Assembly (NCBI GenBank): GCA_019083985.1
Contig: JAHRCV010000002.1
Location: 248,001-312,000, forward strand
Direction of reading: 5' to 3'
Source: Rhizobiales bacterium TNE-4
GTDB lineage: Bacteria; Pseudomonadota; Alphaproteobacteria; Rhizobiales; Beijerinckiaceae
DNA length: 64,000 nucleotides
The notes below the pieces were generated by a model that saw only the letters and a list, made by a program, of their open reading frames with translations, was not told the origin of the DNA and made no database searches. Position 1 is the first letter of the stretch, and every line of letters begins with the position of its first letter. Both the position numbers and the translations under genes were made by a program. This document shows, in pieces, positions 7,452 through 16,756 of the stretch.

Positions 7452-10261
7452 TGTTCAGCTCACTCCCGCTGGTTTTCTCCGCCCCGCTTGTTCTCGCCGG
7501 TCTCGTCGCGCTGCCAGTGTTGTGGCTGTTGCTGCGCGTGACACCACCGCGCCCGCGCGCCATTGCTTTCCCGCCACTGCCCTTGATCAAGGATCTCGTG
7601 CCGGAGCGCGAAACGCCTCGCCGCACGCCACTCTGGCTCTTGATTTTGCGGCTCGTGATTGCCGCACTCGTCATTCTCGCAATGGCAGGCCCTTTATGGA
7701 CACGCGGCGTCACAACGCCGCCGGGTCAAGGCCCGCTGCTTGTGCTGTTCGACAATGGCTGGGCCACCGGCCCTGATTTTTCGGCGCGCGTCGCCACGGC
7801 GGAAGCGATGCTGCGTAATGCGGCGCGTGATGGCCGCGCCGTTGCATTGATCGGCACAGCCGAAGCCCAAGCCGATCTTTCGTTAGCAGATGGCGATAGT
7901 GCTGCAACGAAATTGCGCGCGCTCGCGCCACAACCCTTCGCAGCCGACCGCCGCGTTCATCTGCCTGTTGTCGAAAAGTTTTTAGCGCAGAAACGGGATG
8001 GCGAAATCGTCTGGTTCGCCGATGCGCTGCAAGGTCAAGATGGCGATGGCTTTGCAAAAGCAGTTACAGCCGCAATCAAGCAACGCACGGGTCGCATCAT
8101 CAGCAGCGACCATGCCGCGTTGATTGGCCTTGCCGGATTGGACAATGGCCAAAGCGGTATGAATGTATCGGTGCTGCGCGCCATGCCGGGCCTCGGACAA
8201 GATGGTGTCATTCGCGCACTTGACCGGCGCGGCGCATCGCTCGCGGAAGCGCGCTATACGTTCGATGGTAATGCGCTGAAAACGCAAGCAAGCGTTACTT
8301 TGCCGGTCGAATTGCGCAATGATGTTGCACGCCTCACGATTGACAATGCCAAAAGCGCAGGTGCCGTCGCGCTGGTCGATGCGCGGGACCGCCGTCGCAT
8401 CGTGGGGCTTGTCTCGGGCGCCACGGCCGACACGTCGCTCCCGCTCGTTGCGCCGACCTATTATCTGCAGCGCGCGATGGCGCCTTATGCTGAAGTGCGC
8501 GAGCCGCGCTTAGGGCCAGCCGATGCTATCAATGCGCTGATCGATCAGAAAGCCTCGATGATTGTGCTGGCCGATACCGGTGCATTGCCTGAAGCGACGA
8601 AGCGTGCGCTCGACGCGTATGTGAAAGGTGGTGGCGTGGTGCTGCGCTTCGCCGGATCGCGTCTCGCCTCAGCGAGCGATGATTTCGTGCCGGTGAAACT
8701 GCGCCGCGGCGGTCGCAATTTTGGTGGCGCCTTGTCGTGGGATGCACCCAAGACGCTCGCCCCCTTCGATGCCAATTCACCTTTCGCCGGTTTGCAACCC
8801 CCGGCGGAAGTGCAGATCTCACGACAATTGCTCGCCGAACCTGAACCCGATCTCGCCAAGAAGACATGGGCGGCGCTCGCCGATGGCACACCGATCGTGA
8901 CAGCGGAAAAGCGCGGCGCGGGCCTTGTCATCCTGTTCCATGTCACGGCTGATACGAGCTGGTCGAACCTGCCGCTCTCAGGCCTGTTCGTCGACATGCT
9001 GCGCCGAATTTCTCAGCTGGCCGGCACGAGCGCAGGGGCGGCACGCGATGATGCAACCAGCGAAACGCGGCTCGCAGCGCCTTGGCGCACGCTTGATGGC
9101 TATGGCGCTTTAGGATTGCCACCAGCCACCGCACGCCCTGTGCAGGCGAAAGGCGAACCGCTCGCCAGCCGCGATCATCCGGCTGGGCTTTATGGCGATC
9201 CCGACAATCCTGTCGCGGTCAATGTGCTTGCCCGCGATGCGGCGCTGACCTTGCTGCCGCTGGATTCCTATGGCGTACCGGTCGAACCGCTGACACGTCC
9301 TGCGCCGATCGAACTCGGCCCGCCACTCCTCGCGCTGGCTCTCTTCGGTTTCATTCTGGACGGGCTTGCCGTGTTGTGGCTCGGCGGCGGCCTGTCTCTG
9401 TTTGCGCGCCGTCGCGCCGCGGTGGCTGCAACGCTCATCATCGCGATGGCGCTCGCCATGCCGCAGGCTTTGCAGGCGCAAGATAATCGCGCCGCTGCCA
9501 ATAATCGCGGGCTGATTGCGCCAAAAGCGCAGGAAGCCGCTTTGGCAACGCGCCTTGCTTACATCATCACCGGCGATGCAGCCGTCGATGAAGCCTCGCG
9601 CGCAGGCCTCGCCGGTCTCTCTGCGTTCCTTGCCGCACGCACCGCGCTTGAACCGGCTGAGCCAGCCGGTGTCGATCCAGCCAATGATGATCTCGCGGTC
9701 TACCCCTTCATCTATTGGCCCATCGTGGCAGGACGCCCTGCACCAAGCGAAGCCACCATCCGCAAACTCGACGCCTATATGAAAGGTGGCGGCACGGTGC
9801 TGTTCGACACGCGCGATGCGCAAGCCCAACGGGCCGGGCAGCCGACAGCAGAAACACGTCTCTTGCGGCAAATTCTATCCGGCATTGCGGTGCCCGAACT
9901 CGAACCGGTGCCCGCCGATCATGTCGTCACCAAAGCCTTCTATCTGATCGACACTTTCCCCGGCCGCTATGCTGATGGTCAGACTTGGATCGAGGCCATC
10001 CCGCGCGAAACCGTTTCCGGCGATCGGCCTGCGCGTGCTGGTGATGGCGTGTCACCCATCATCATCACCTCGAACGATCTAGCATCCGCTTGGGCGACCG
10101 GCCGGCGCGGCGAGCCGCTTTACCCCGTGACGCAGACCATGCCGCGCCAGCGTGAAATGGCGTTTCGCGCGGGCACCAACATCGTCATGTATGCGCTCAC
10201 CGGCAATTACAAAGCCGATCAGGTGCATGTGCCTGCCCTTCTCGAAAGGCTCGGTCAATGA
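7451..10261 (+). CDS. BatA-type/DUF4159 large membrane protein
   Basis: A 936-residue membrane protein. It opens with a BatA-like N-terminal region (hydrophobic residues 8-30, then PPRPRAIAFPPLPLIKDL and a second helix near 58-75). A long extracytoplasmic part follows, with glutamine-amidotransferase-like segments (YVKGGGVVLRFAGSR). Two more helices lie near residues 620-665. The C-terminal DUF4159 domain starts around 680 (LATRLAYIITGD, then YPFIYWPI and YMKGGGTVLFDTRDA). The ATG at 7451 overlaps the DUF58 stop by one base; the frame is open further upstream, but that part lies inside DUF58. Its stop overlaps the next gene by four bases. The role is unknown; the family travels with MoxR and DUF58. 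Confidence 0.87.
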   Translation: MFSSLPLVFSAPLVLAGLVALPVLWLLLRVTPPRPRAIAFPPLPLIKDLVPERETPRRTPLWLLILRLVIAALVILAMAGPLWTRGVTTPPGQGPLLVLFDNGWATGPDFSARVATAEAMLRNAARDGRAVALIGTAEAQADLSLADGDSAATKLRALAPQPFAADRRVHLPVVEKFLAQKRDGEIVWFADALQGQDGDGFAKAVTAAIKQRTGRIISSDHAALIGLAGLDNGQSGMNVSVLRAMPGLGQDGVIRALDRRGASLAEARYTFDGNALKTQASVTLPVELRNDVARLTIDNAKSAGAVALVDARDRRRIVGLVSGATADTSLPLVAPTYYLQRAMAPYAEVREPRLGPADAINALIDQKASMIVLADTGALPEATKRALDAYVKGGGVVLRFAGSRLASASDDFVPVKLRRGGRNFGGALSWDAPKTLAPFDANSPFAGLQPPAEVQISRQLLAEPEPDLAKKTWAALADGTPIVTAEKRGAGLVILFHVTADTSWSNLPLSGLFVDMLRRISQLAGTSAGAARDDATSETRLAAPWRTLDGYGALGLPPATARPVQAKGEPLASRDHPAGLYGDPDNPVAVNVLARDAALTLLPLDSYGVPVEPLTRPAPIELGPPLLALALFGFILDGLAVLWLGGGLSLFARRRAAVAATLIIAMALAMPQALQAQDNRAAANNRGLIAPKAQEAALATRLAYIITGDAAVDEASRAGLAGLSAFLAARTALEPAEPAGVDPANDDLAVYPFIYWPIVAGRPAPSEATIRKLDAYMKGGGTVLFDTRDAQAQRAGQPTAETRLLRQILSGIAVPELEPVPADHVVTKAFYLIDTFPGRYADGQTWIEAIPRETVSGDRPARAGDGVSPIIITSNDLASAWATGRRGEPLYPVTQTMPRQREMAFRAGTNIVMYALTGNYKADQVHVPALLERLGQ

Positions 10262-12330
10262 GCCTGTCGGTTGCACCGCTTGTTCCGCTTTGGCTCGTCA
10301 TCACGCTCGCCAGCATCGGCTTGCTGATTGCGCTTGCAACCATCATTGCGCGCCGTCGTGGCGGCTTTCTGCGCCTCGCTGCAACCGCCTTGATGGCGCT
10401 CGCACTCCTCAACCCATCCGTGGTGCGTGAAGAACGCGAAAAGCTGAAAGATGTCGTCGTTGTTCTTGTCGACCGCTCCGGCTCGCAGGCGCTTTCGGTC
10501 CGCCCCCAGCAGACGGATGCGCTAAAGGCGGAGCTCTCCACCAAGCTGGGCCGCGAAAAGGATCTCGAACTGCGTGTGATCGATGTCGGCGAAGCCGCCT
10601 CGGCGGATGGCACCCGACTCTTCGGCGCATTGCAGACCGCTTTGTCGGACGTGCCGTCCGACCGTGTCGCCGGCGCGATCCTCATCACTGACGGCGTTGT
10701 GCATGACATTCCGGTCGATCCGGCTGCACTCGGCTTTCGTGCGCCAGTCAATGCACTGATCACCGGCTATCGCGGTGAACGCGACCGCCGCATCGAATTG
10801 CTTGATGCGCCGCGCTTCGGGCTTGTGGGCAAGGAATTGACGCTGCGCTTCCGCGTGCTTGATGCCGGTCGGAACGAGCCCGTCCGCATCAATTTGCGCC
10901 GCGATGGCCAACCCATCGGCACGCGTCTGGTGGTGCCGGGTGAAACAATCCGCCAGCAGGTGAAGATCGAGCATGGCGGCGCCAATGTGTTCGAGATCGA
11001 TGTCGATCCCGCACCCGGCGAATTGACCGAAGCGAACAACAAAGCCGTTCTTGAAATCGATGGCATCCGCGACAAGCTCCGCGTGCTGCTCGTCTCGGGC
11101 CAACCTCATGCGGGCGAGCGTACATGGCGCAATACGCTGAAATCGGACGCGAATGTTGATCTCGTTCATTTCACCATTCTGCGCCCGCCGGAAAAGCAGG
11201 ATGGCACGCCGATCAACGAACTCTCCTTGATCGCCTTTCCGACGCGCGAATTGTTCGAGACGAAGATCAAGGAATTCGACCTGATCATCTTCGATCGCTA
11301 TTCGAACCAGTCGATTCTGCCACCCGTCTATTTCAACAATATCGTGCGCTATGTGCGTGAAGGCGGCGCGGTGCTCGTCTCGGCCGGGCCGGAGTTTTCT
11401 GGCCGTGGCGGCCTGTCCAGCACGCCGATTTCCGCAATCATGCCTGCACGCCCCGAAGGCGCCAATATCGAACGGCCCTATCGCCCCGCCCTCACCGATC
11501 AAGGCAAGCGCCATCCCGTGACGCGCGCGCTGCCCGGCTCGGAAACCAGCCCGCCCGATTGGGGCGAATGGATTCGCCAGATTTCGGCAACACCGCGTGC
11601 CGGAACGACATTGATGTCGGGCGCAGACGACAAGCCGCTTTTGTTGTTGGCGCGTGAAGGGCAAGGCCGTGTCGCTTTGATCCTGTCCGATCAGAGTTGG
11701 CTCTGGGCACGCGGATTTCGGTCCGGCGGTCCGCATCTCGATCTTCTGCGCCGCACCGGCCATTGGCTGATGAAAGAACCCGATCTCGAGGAAGAAGCGC
11801 TGCGCGTCACAGCGCGCGGACATCTCGTGTCGATCGAACGTCAGACCATGGCGAACACGATTGGCACGGTGACGCTCTCGGGCCCCTCCGGCCAGACCGA
11901 TGTACAAATGAAAGAGGATGGCGCTGGGCGCTGGCGCGGCGCGATCGAAGTCAAGAATGACGGCCTCTATCGCGCGACCGATGGCACGCTGAATGCGTTC
12001 GTGCATGTCGGCCCGCCCAATCCGCGCGAAGTGCAGGATGTGATTTCGAACGAGCTGATGTTGACCCCGCTCGCGCAAGCGACAGGTGGCGCCGTGATCC
12101 GCACCGCGTTGACGGCGAATGCATCACCGCGCCTGCCGGACCTTGTGCGCGTGGCAGCCGGTGCTCGTGCACCCTCTGACGCGATCGTGCTGCGCGATAC
12201 ACAATCCTACGCGGTGCGTGGTGTTGCGGTGACACCGCTCGCCGTGGGCGGGCTGGGCCTGTTGCTGATTGGCTTGGCTCTTCTCGCCACTTGGCTACGC
12301 GAAGGTCGCTTCCGCGCCAACGCGCCCTAA
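10258..12330 (+). CDS. vWA-like membrane protein of the MoxR operon
   Basis: A 690-residue membrane protein. Two N-terminal helices (residues about 9-30 and 38-55) precede VVVVLVDRSGSQ, a DxSxS metal-binding motif at 72-76, then a vWA-like domain ending near 170. The middle part has beta-sandwich-like stretches and a class-I-amidotransferase-like fold (RVLLVSGQPHAGERTWRN near 281, GGAVLVSAGPEF near 368). One helix near 665-683 anchors the C-terminus, so most of the protein is predicted to be periplasmic. It is the last gene of the run starting at 2390 and meets a GNAT gene tail to tail 10 bases later. Function is not known. Confidence 0.85.
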   Translation: MSLSVAPLVPLWLVITLASIGLLIALATIIARRRGGFLRLAATALMALALLNPSVVREEREKLKDVVVVLVDRSGSQALSVRPQQTDALKAELSTKLGREKDLELRVIDVGEAASADGTRLFGALQTALSDVPSDRVAGAILITDGVVHDIPVDPAALGFRAPVNALITGYRGERDRRIELLDAPRFGLVGKELTLRFRVLDAGRNEPVRINLRRDGQPIGTRLVVPGETIRQQVKIEHGGANVFEIDVDPAPGELTEANNKAVLEIDGIRDKLRVLLVSGQPHAGERTWRNTLKSDANVDLVHFTILRPPEKQDGTPINELSLIAFPTRELFETKIKEFDLIIFDRYSNQSILPPVYFNNIVRYVREGGAVLVSAGPEFSGRGGLSSTPISAIMPARPEGANIERPYRPALTDQGKRHPVTRALPGSETSPPDWGEWIRQISATPRAGTTLMSGADDKPLLLLAREGQGRVALILSDQSWLWARGFRSGGPHLDLLRRTGHWLMKEPDLEEEALRVTARGHLVSIERQTMANTIGTVTLSGPSGQTDVQMKEDGAGRWRGAIEVKNDGLYRATDGTLNAFVHVGPPNPREVQDVISNELMLTPLAQATGGAVIRTALTANASPRLPDLVRVAAGARAPSDAIVLRDTQSYAVRGVAVTPLAVGGLGLLLIGLALLATWLREGRFRANAP

Positions 12331-12340
12331 TCGCAAACGA

Positions 12341-12844
12341 TTATGCGGCGCGCGGCAGAACAGGCCCCTTGAGGCGCGCAATATCACCGCCCTGCAAATC
12401 GACCGCGAGCAGACGATCGGGATCAACAGGACCGGGCAGATGCAAATGCCCGCGCGGCACTTTCTTGAAACCGGCACGCGCATAATATGGTTCATCGCCG
12501 ACGAGAATGACGGCGCGATGGCCTTCCGCTTTGGCCACATCGAGCGAACGGCGGATCAGCATGCCGCCAATGCCACGGTTCATGAATTGCGGCTCGACCG
12601 TGAGCGGACCAAGCAGAACCGCTTCTTCGGCACCGATCCACAGACCCGACAGCCGAATGGACCCGACGATCAGCGTGCCCACCGTCGCGACATGGCAAAG
12701 GCTCGCAAGCGGCGGGATGCCTTCGCGCAGGCGATAGGCCGTGCGGGCAAAACGGCCGGGGCCAAAGGCACGCTCATGCAGTTTTTCAATCGTGGGGTGA
12801 TCGGCAGGCGTTTCGTGACGCAGATTGACGGAGAGTTCGGACAT
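12341..12844 (-). CDS. GNAT family N-acetyltransferase (YhbS-like)
   Basis: A 167-residue acetyltransferase. The acetyl-CoA loop reads VEPQFMNRGIGGMLIRRSLD (about 84-103), a good Q/RxxGxG/A match. The N-terminal HETPADHPTIEKLHERAFG and the later GDEPYYARAGF are typical of YhbS-type members. Substrate is unknown. It stands alone, convergent with the MoxR operon and separated by 179 bases of gene-free DNA from the NUDIX gene upstream. Confidence 0.85.
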   Translation of the reverse strand: MSELSVNLRHETPADHPTIEKLHERAFGPGRFARTAYRLREGIPPLASLCHVATVGTLIVGSIRLSGLWIGAEEAVLLGPLTVEPQFMNRGIGGMLIRRSLDVAKAEGHRAVILVGDEPYYARAGFKKVPRGHLHLPGPVDPDRLLAVDLQGGDIARLKGPVLPRAA

Positions 12845-13023
12845 GGATTTTCCGATGGCAAGATGAGGCAGACGACAGACGGAGCGGCCCGCTCAGGACC
12901 ACGCTTCCCGATTTCGTCGTCGCAACATCGGCATCATCGAATTCCCTCTCCGGCGGGGCCGAACCTGAACCGCTCTTACACGCTACCGCCGGTTGCGACA
13001 AGAAACTTGGCCGCAGCGGCGCT

Positions 13024-13509
13024 TTACCAGAACGGATCCTGTGGTTGGCCGTTGAGCGCTTCCTCGATGCGCCGCCGGGTTGCTGCCGTCACACCGTCTG
13101 GCAAGGCGTCGAGCGGGAAGAAGCCCGCCTCCGCAATCTCTCGATTGGGAATGAACGGCGCTGATTGGGTTACATCCCTGACGATATAGACCGCGACATG
13201 ATCCCGGCAGCTAATCCGCTTGTTGAAATAGAAGCCAAAAAGACGCGGCGCTGTGGTGATGACGAGATGGCCCTCTTCCGCCATCTCCCGTGTCAGCGCG
13301 TCGAGCGCGGTCTCGCCCGTCTCAATCCCCCCGCCCGGCAATTGCCAGCCCGGCACATAGGTATGGCGGATCAAGAAGAGATGCCCCTCTGCATTGAAGG
13401 CCAGCGCCCGCACGCCCAGCGTCATCGGCCGTTGCAGCCGAAAATAGATATGGAACAGGCGGGTCAGAACGCGGCTGCGCCAGGAAGAGGGTTGAACGGG
13501 ATCTGTCAT
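13024..13509 (-). CDS. NUDIX hydrolase
   Basis: A 161-residue NUDIX hydrolase of unknown substrate. The box runs GGGIETGETALDAL then REMAEEGHL (residues about 72-93); in the canonical REUxEExGU the glycine is replaced by histidine. The metal-binding glutamates are kept. The frame can start at TTG 13527 but ATG 13509 is preferred, because it leaves an Irr-box-like palindrome (13513-13529) between this gene and the divergent mbfA. No Shine-Dalgarno is seen before either start. A short basic-aromatic N-terminus (WRSRVLTRLFHIYFRLQ) may be membrane-peripheral. Confidence 0.85.
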   Translation of the reverse strand: MTDPVQPSSWRSRVLTRLFHIYFRLQRPMTLGVRALAFNAEGHLFLIRHTYVPGWQLPGGGIETGETALDALTREMAEEGHLVITTAPRLFGFYFNKRISCRDHVAVYIVRDVTQSAPFIPNREIAEAGFFPLDALPDGVTAATRRRIEEALNGQPQDPFW

Positions 13510-13512
13510 CAA

Positions 13513-13529
13513 TTTAGAATTATTCAAAT
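13513..13529. promoter_or_regulatory. Irr-box (ICE)-like inverted repeat
   Basis: TTTAGAA-TTA-TTCAAAT is an imperfect palindrome matching the general form TTTAGAA-N3-TTCTAAA recalled for the iron control element bound by Irr in rhizobia (12 of 14 arm positions). It lies 25 bases before the mbfA ATG and 4 bases before the NUDIX ATG, in a short divergent intergenic region. Known Irr targets include mbfA, which makes the placement meaningful. Confidence 0.65.
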
Positions 13530-13553
13530 CTACTATCAGCCAGCGGGATCGCT

Positions 13554-14531
13554 ATGGCCCTCAAAGCATTTGCCGACCTTTCGGAAAAGGAAATTCTAGC
13601 GCTCGCGATCGCGTCTGAAGAAGAAGATTCGCGAATCTATCAGGCCTTCGCTGACGAGGTGCGCGAGACCTATCCGCATTCGGGCAAGGTGTTCGACGAC
13701 ATGGCCGAGGAAGAGCGCGGCCATCGGACGATGCTCTACGATCTATTCCGGACCAAATTTGGCGAGCATCTCCCGCCGATCCGGCGTGAGGATGTGAAGG
13801 GCTTTTTGAAGCGCCGGCCGATCTGGACGATCACCGCGCTCGGCGTCGAACGTATGCGGCGTGAAGCCGAGATCATGGAATATCAGGCCGCCAATTTTTA
13901 CGCCAAGGCTGCCGAGCAATCGCGCGATCTGTCCGTCCGGCAATTGCTCACCCATCTCGCGGAAATCGAAAAAGGCCATGAGCGCAAGGCGGGCGAACTC
14001 GCAGAGACCCATCTGACCGGGGACGCGCAGGCGGAGGAAGAGGCAACACGCCAGCGCGTGTTCCTGCTGCAATATGTGCAACCGGGCCTTGTCGGCCTGA
14101 TGGATGGTTCGGTCTCGACCTTGGCGCCGCTCTTTGCCGCCGCCTTCGCGACCCATTCGAATTGGGAGACCTTTCTCGTCGGTGTTGCGGCCTCCATTGG
14201 TGCCGGCATCTCGATGGGCTTCGCCGAAGCGCTGTCGGACGATGGCTCGCTGACGGGCCGTGGCACACCATGGATTCGCGGCACGGTGAGCGGCTTGATG
14301 ACGGCGATTGGTGGCCTCGGCCATACGCTCCCATATCTCGTGCCCGATAGCTGGCCCAACGCCTTCTGGATCGCCACATCGATTGCCTGCGTCATCGTGC
14401 TGATCGAACTTTGGGTGATCGCATGGATCCGCGCAAAATACATGGACACGCCCTTCCTTCAGGCCGCGTTCCAGATTGTGGTCGGCGGCGTGCTGGTCTT
14501 TCTGGCGGGCATCTTCATCGGCAGCGCCTAG
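13554..14531 (+). CDS. mbfA: MbfA-like membrane ferritin (ferritin-like plus VIT1 domain)
   Basis: A 325-residue two-domain protein. The N-terminal half is a ferritin-like four-helix bundle with diiron-type ligands EEERGH (52-57), REAEIMEYQ (103-111) and EIEKGH (137-142). The C-terminal half from about 168 is a VIT1/CCC1 transporter domain beginning QYVQPGLVGLMDGSVSTLAPLFAAA, with about five membrane helices. This is the architecture of MbfA, an inner-membrane Fe2+ exporter that protects Agrobacterium and Bradyrhizobium from iron and peroxide stress. There it is repressed by Irr when iron is low. An Irr-like box lies 25 bases upstream. The ATG follows AGCGGGA. Confidence 0.92.
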   Translation: MALKAFADLSEKEILALAIASEEEDSRIYQAFADEVRETYPHSGKVFDDMAEEERGHRTMLYDLFRTKFGEHLPPIRREDVKGFLKRRPIWTITALGVERMRREAEIMEYQAANFYAKAAEQSRDLSVRQLLTHLAEIEKGHERKAGELAETHLTGDAQAEEEATRQRVFLLQYVQPGLVGLMDGSVSTLAPLFAAAFATHSNWETFLVGVAASIGAGISMGFAEALSDDGSLTGRGTPWIRGTVSGLMTAIGGLGHTLPYLVPDSWPNAFWIATSIACVIVLIELWVIAWIRAKYMDTPFLQAAFQIVVGGVLVFLAGIFIGSA

Positions 14532-14595
14532 CGCTGCGCCCATAAAGCGCTTTTGCGCTTGACGGTAGGCCTGCAAGAGCGGCACGAAAGACGCG

Positions 14596-15495
14596 ATGTT
14601 TCGCCTCGCGCACCTGTCCGACCCGCATCTGGGCCCCCTGCCCAAGCCGAAGCTGCGCGAACTCGCGAGCAAAAGGCTCACCGGCTACATGAACTGGCGG
14701 CGCGGTCGGTCGCGCTCGCATGACATGGCGCTACTCGCGCGCATTCTTGACGATATCCACGCCCTGACGCCCGATCACATCGCCTGCACCGGCGATCTCG
14801 TGAATATCGGGTTGCATGGCGAATTTCCGGGTGCGGTGCGCTTCATGAAACAGCTTGGCCTGCCGACCGAGGTCAGCTTCGTGCCCGGCAATCATGATGC
14901 CTATGTCCGCACCAACACGGCCGACATCGAGCGCTATCTTGCGCCTTGGATGACATCCGATAGCGGGCGCTATGAAGGCTTTCCCTATGTGCGGCTTGTC
15001 GGGCCCATCGCGATCGTCGGCTTGTCATCCGCCGTGCCGACGGCACCTTTCATGGCGTCAGGCACGCTCGGGCCGGAACAACGCGAAAAACTCGCGAATA
15101 TTCTCGGCTTCCTCGCCACGCAACCGCAGGCCCGTGTGGTTTTGATCCATCATCCGCCGCATCGCCAAGGCGCGCAGCCCGGGCGTGGTTTGACCGACGC
15201 CAAACGGGTCGAAGACATCATCGGCAAATATGGTGCCGAGTTGATTCTGCACGGCCACAACCATGTTCTATCGGTCGATTTCATGGACGGCCCGAAAGGC
15301 CGTGTGCCCGTCGTTGGTGCGCCATCGGCATCAGCCATTGGCGGCACCATCACCCATCGCGCCGGGTGGAACCTGTTTGAATTCGACATGACAGAACACG
15401 GCGTGACAATCACCGGCACAGCGCGCGGGCTTTTGAAAGATGGCTCCATCGGCATCATCAAAAAGCTCGAACTCGCCGAGGCGGTCACCGCGTAA
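14596..15495 (+). CDS. Metallophosphoesterase (calcineurin-like)
   Basis: A 299-residue metal-dependent phosphoesterase. Blocks for the dinuclear centre appear in order: LSDPHLG (7-13), CTGDLVNIG near 60, PGNHDAY near 95, a conserved HHPPHR near 178-183, and LHGHNHV near 218. Substrate is unknown; related proteins act on cyclic nucleotides or lipid A precursors. An inverted repeat, AAGCGC-TTTT-GCGCTT, lies at 14545-14560 between it and mbfA. It is convergent with the next gene, 9 bases apart. Confidence 0.9.
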   Translation: MFRLAHLSDPHLGPLPKPKLRELASKRLTGYMNWRRGRSRSHDMALLARILDDIHALTPDHIACTGDLVNIGLHGEFPGAVRFMKQLGLPTEVSFVPGNHDAYVRTNTADIERYLAPWMTSDSGRYEGFPYVRLVGPIAIVGLSSAVPTAPFMASGTLGPEQREKLANILGFLATQPQARVVLIHHPPHRQGAQPGRGLTDAKRVEDIIGKYGAELILHGHNHVLSVDFMDGPKGRVPVVGAPSASAIGGTITHRAGWNLFEFDMTEHGVTITGTARGLLKDGSIGIIKKLELAEAVTA

Positions 15496-15504
15496 AGCGG
15501 CGTA

Positions 15505-16014
15505 TTAGAGATATTTGTAGAAAATATTCGTGCCCGTAAGGCCGCCATGCGGCTTCAGCGCAAAATCCGGAATCATGCCCGCAAGCGTGTAGCCGAGTTT
15601 TTCGTAAAATCCGGTGGCCCCTTCATCGACAGCCGTATCGAGCACAAGCAACGTGCGGCCCTGCTGACGGGCAATCTGTTCCGCTTCGCGCAACAAAGCC
15701 GACCCAACACCACGCCCTCGATGGCTCACCGCCGTCATCATCTTGGCGATTTCGCCCCGATGCGGCTGATTGGGCGGACAATCGCAATGCAGAGTCACCG
15801 TGCCGACGAGCGTATCGCCATCGAATGCACCAAGAACAAAACGCACACCGCGTGCAGCCTGTGCCAACGACGCATCCCAAAACGCCCGCGCATCATCGAG
15901 CGCCAGCGGATGCATAAAACTGACAGAACCACCTTGCGCCACCGTATCGACGAGCAACGCAGCAAGCGCATCGCGATGGCGCGCATGAAGCGGATGAATG
16001 CTGAATGCACTCAT
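15505..16014 (-). CDS. GNAT family N-acetyltransferase
   Basis: A 169-residue acetyltransferase with the acetyl-CoA loop VSHRGRGVGSALLREAEQIA near residues 95-114. A C-terminal GFYEKLGYTLAG motif follows. The frame is open 15 codons further, but ATG 16014 overlaps the stop of the upstream gene in the ATGA pattern and gives a normal N-terminus (MSAFSIHPLHARH). It is probably co-transcribed with the hypothetical membrane-anchored gene upstream. Substrate unknown. Confidence 0.83.
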   Translation of the reverse strand: MSAFSIHPLHARHRDALAALLVDTVAQGGSVSFMHPLALDDARAFWDASLAQAARGVRFVLGAFDGDTLVGTVTLHCDCPPNQPHRGEIAKMMTAVSHRGRGVGSALLREAEQIARQQGRTLLVLDTAVDEGATGFYEKLGYTLAGMIPDFALKPHGGLTGTNIFYKYL

Positions 16015-16670
16015 CCGAGGAGCTTGCCGAAGGGCCAAAGCGTCTTCATGTCGAGCCATGCGGCAACGACGAAAAGCGCGAGCATCGCGACACCACCGAG
16101 GATGAACGCGAAGAACACATCGACGCCGGAGAAACCGTGGCGGGCGACCGGCTCGACCCTGTCCTCTTCGACAGGCGGCACAACAGGCACCGCTTCGGGC
16201 CGTGGCGGCGGCAACGCTTCCGGCGCAGGCTGCGCTTCCTGCGGTTGAAACATCGCATCGCGCGTCAACGCCTTTTCGCGCTCGACGACACGGCGCCCGA
16301 GATAGAAGGTGACGGCTTCCGCTATGCGAACGACGTCTTCGCTTTCGGCAATCAGGGCGCGACCAGCGCGGCTGTCCTGCATAAAGCGGAAGGTGCGGCG
16401 ATCCCGCGCCATCTCGACATAGGCGATCATATCGATAAAAAGCCGCGGCTTTTCGAGCGGCACAAGGCCATGATCGAACATTTCCGCTTCGCGGGGCAAT
16501 TGCGCAAAGACGGGTCCCAAAGCGTCGTTCAAGCTTTCGAGCCGGGCGATCTCAGCCTGCCGCAGATCGGCCGCCATCGAGGAGCGTTCGGCATCCTCCA
16601 GACGCGCCCGCCGCACCGCCGCCTGCAGATCGGGCGTGGAACCGGTCGGTGTCGGAAGCGAATCGTTCAT
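16011..16670 (-). CDS. Hypothetical protein with C-terminal membrane anchor
   Basis: A 219-residue protein I do not recognise. It has a helical first half (AAVRRARLEDAERSSMAAD; FIDMIAYVEMARDRRTFRF), a Pro/Glu-rich linker near 155-180 (PAPEALPPPRPEAVPVVPP), then one membrane helix near 190-211 (VFFAFILGGVAMLALFVVA). It is probably a cytoplasmic protein tethered to the inner membrane. ATG 16670 is preferred over a start 16 codons upstream because the added residues are basic and unusual. It lies 86 bases downstream of ccoS on the same strand, so it may be read from the cco operon, but nothing ties it to the oxidase. Confidence 0.7.
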   Translation of the reverse strand: MNDSLPTPTGSTPDLQAAVRRARLEDAERSSMAADLRQAEIARLESLNDALGPVFAQLPREAEMFDHGLVPLEKPRLFIDMIAYVEMARDRRTFRFMQDSRAGRALIAESEDVVRIAEAVTFYLGRRVVEREKALTRDAMFQPQEAQPAPEALPPPRPEAVPVVPPVEEDRVEPVARHGFSGVDVFFAFILGGVAMLALFVVAAWLDMKTLWPFGKLLG

Positions 16671-16756
16671 GGGCACGGGCTCTCTGCGCTGTTGAGACCG
16701 GAGATTAGCGCACCGCACCCGTCATTCAAACCGGCAGACGGCTTTCATCCCCGCCT

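Noticed and set aside
10522-12078. A 518-codon minus-strand frame inside the vWA-like gene
   Set aside because: Antisense to a gene with domains, membrane helices and operon overlaps; no motif in the alternative frame.
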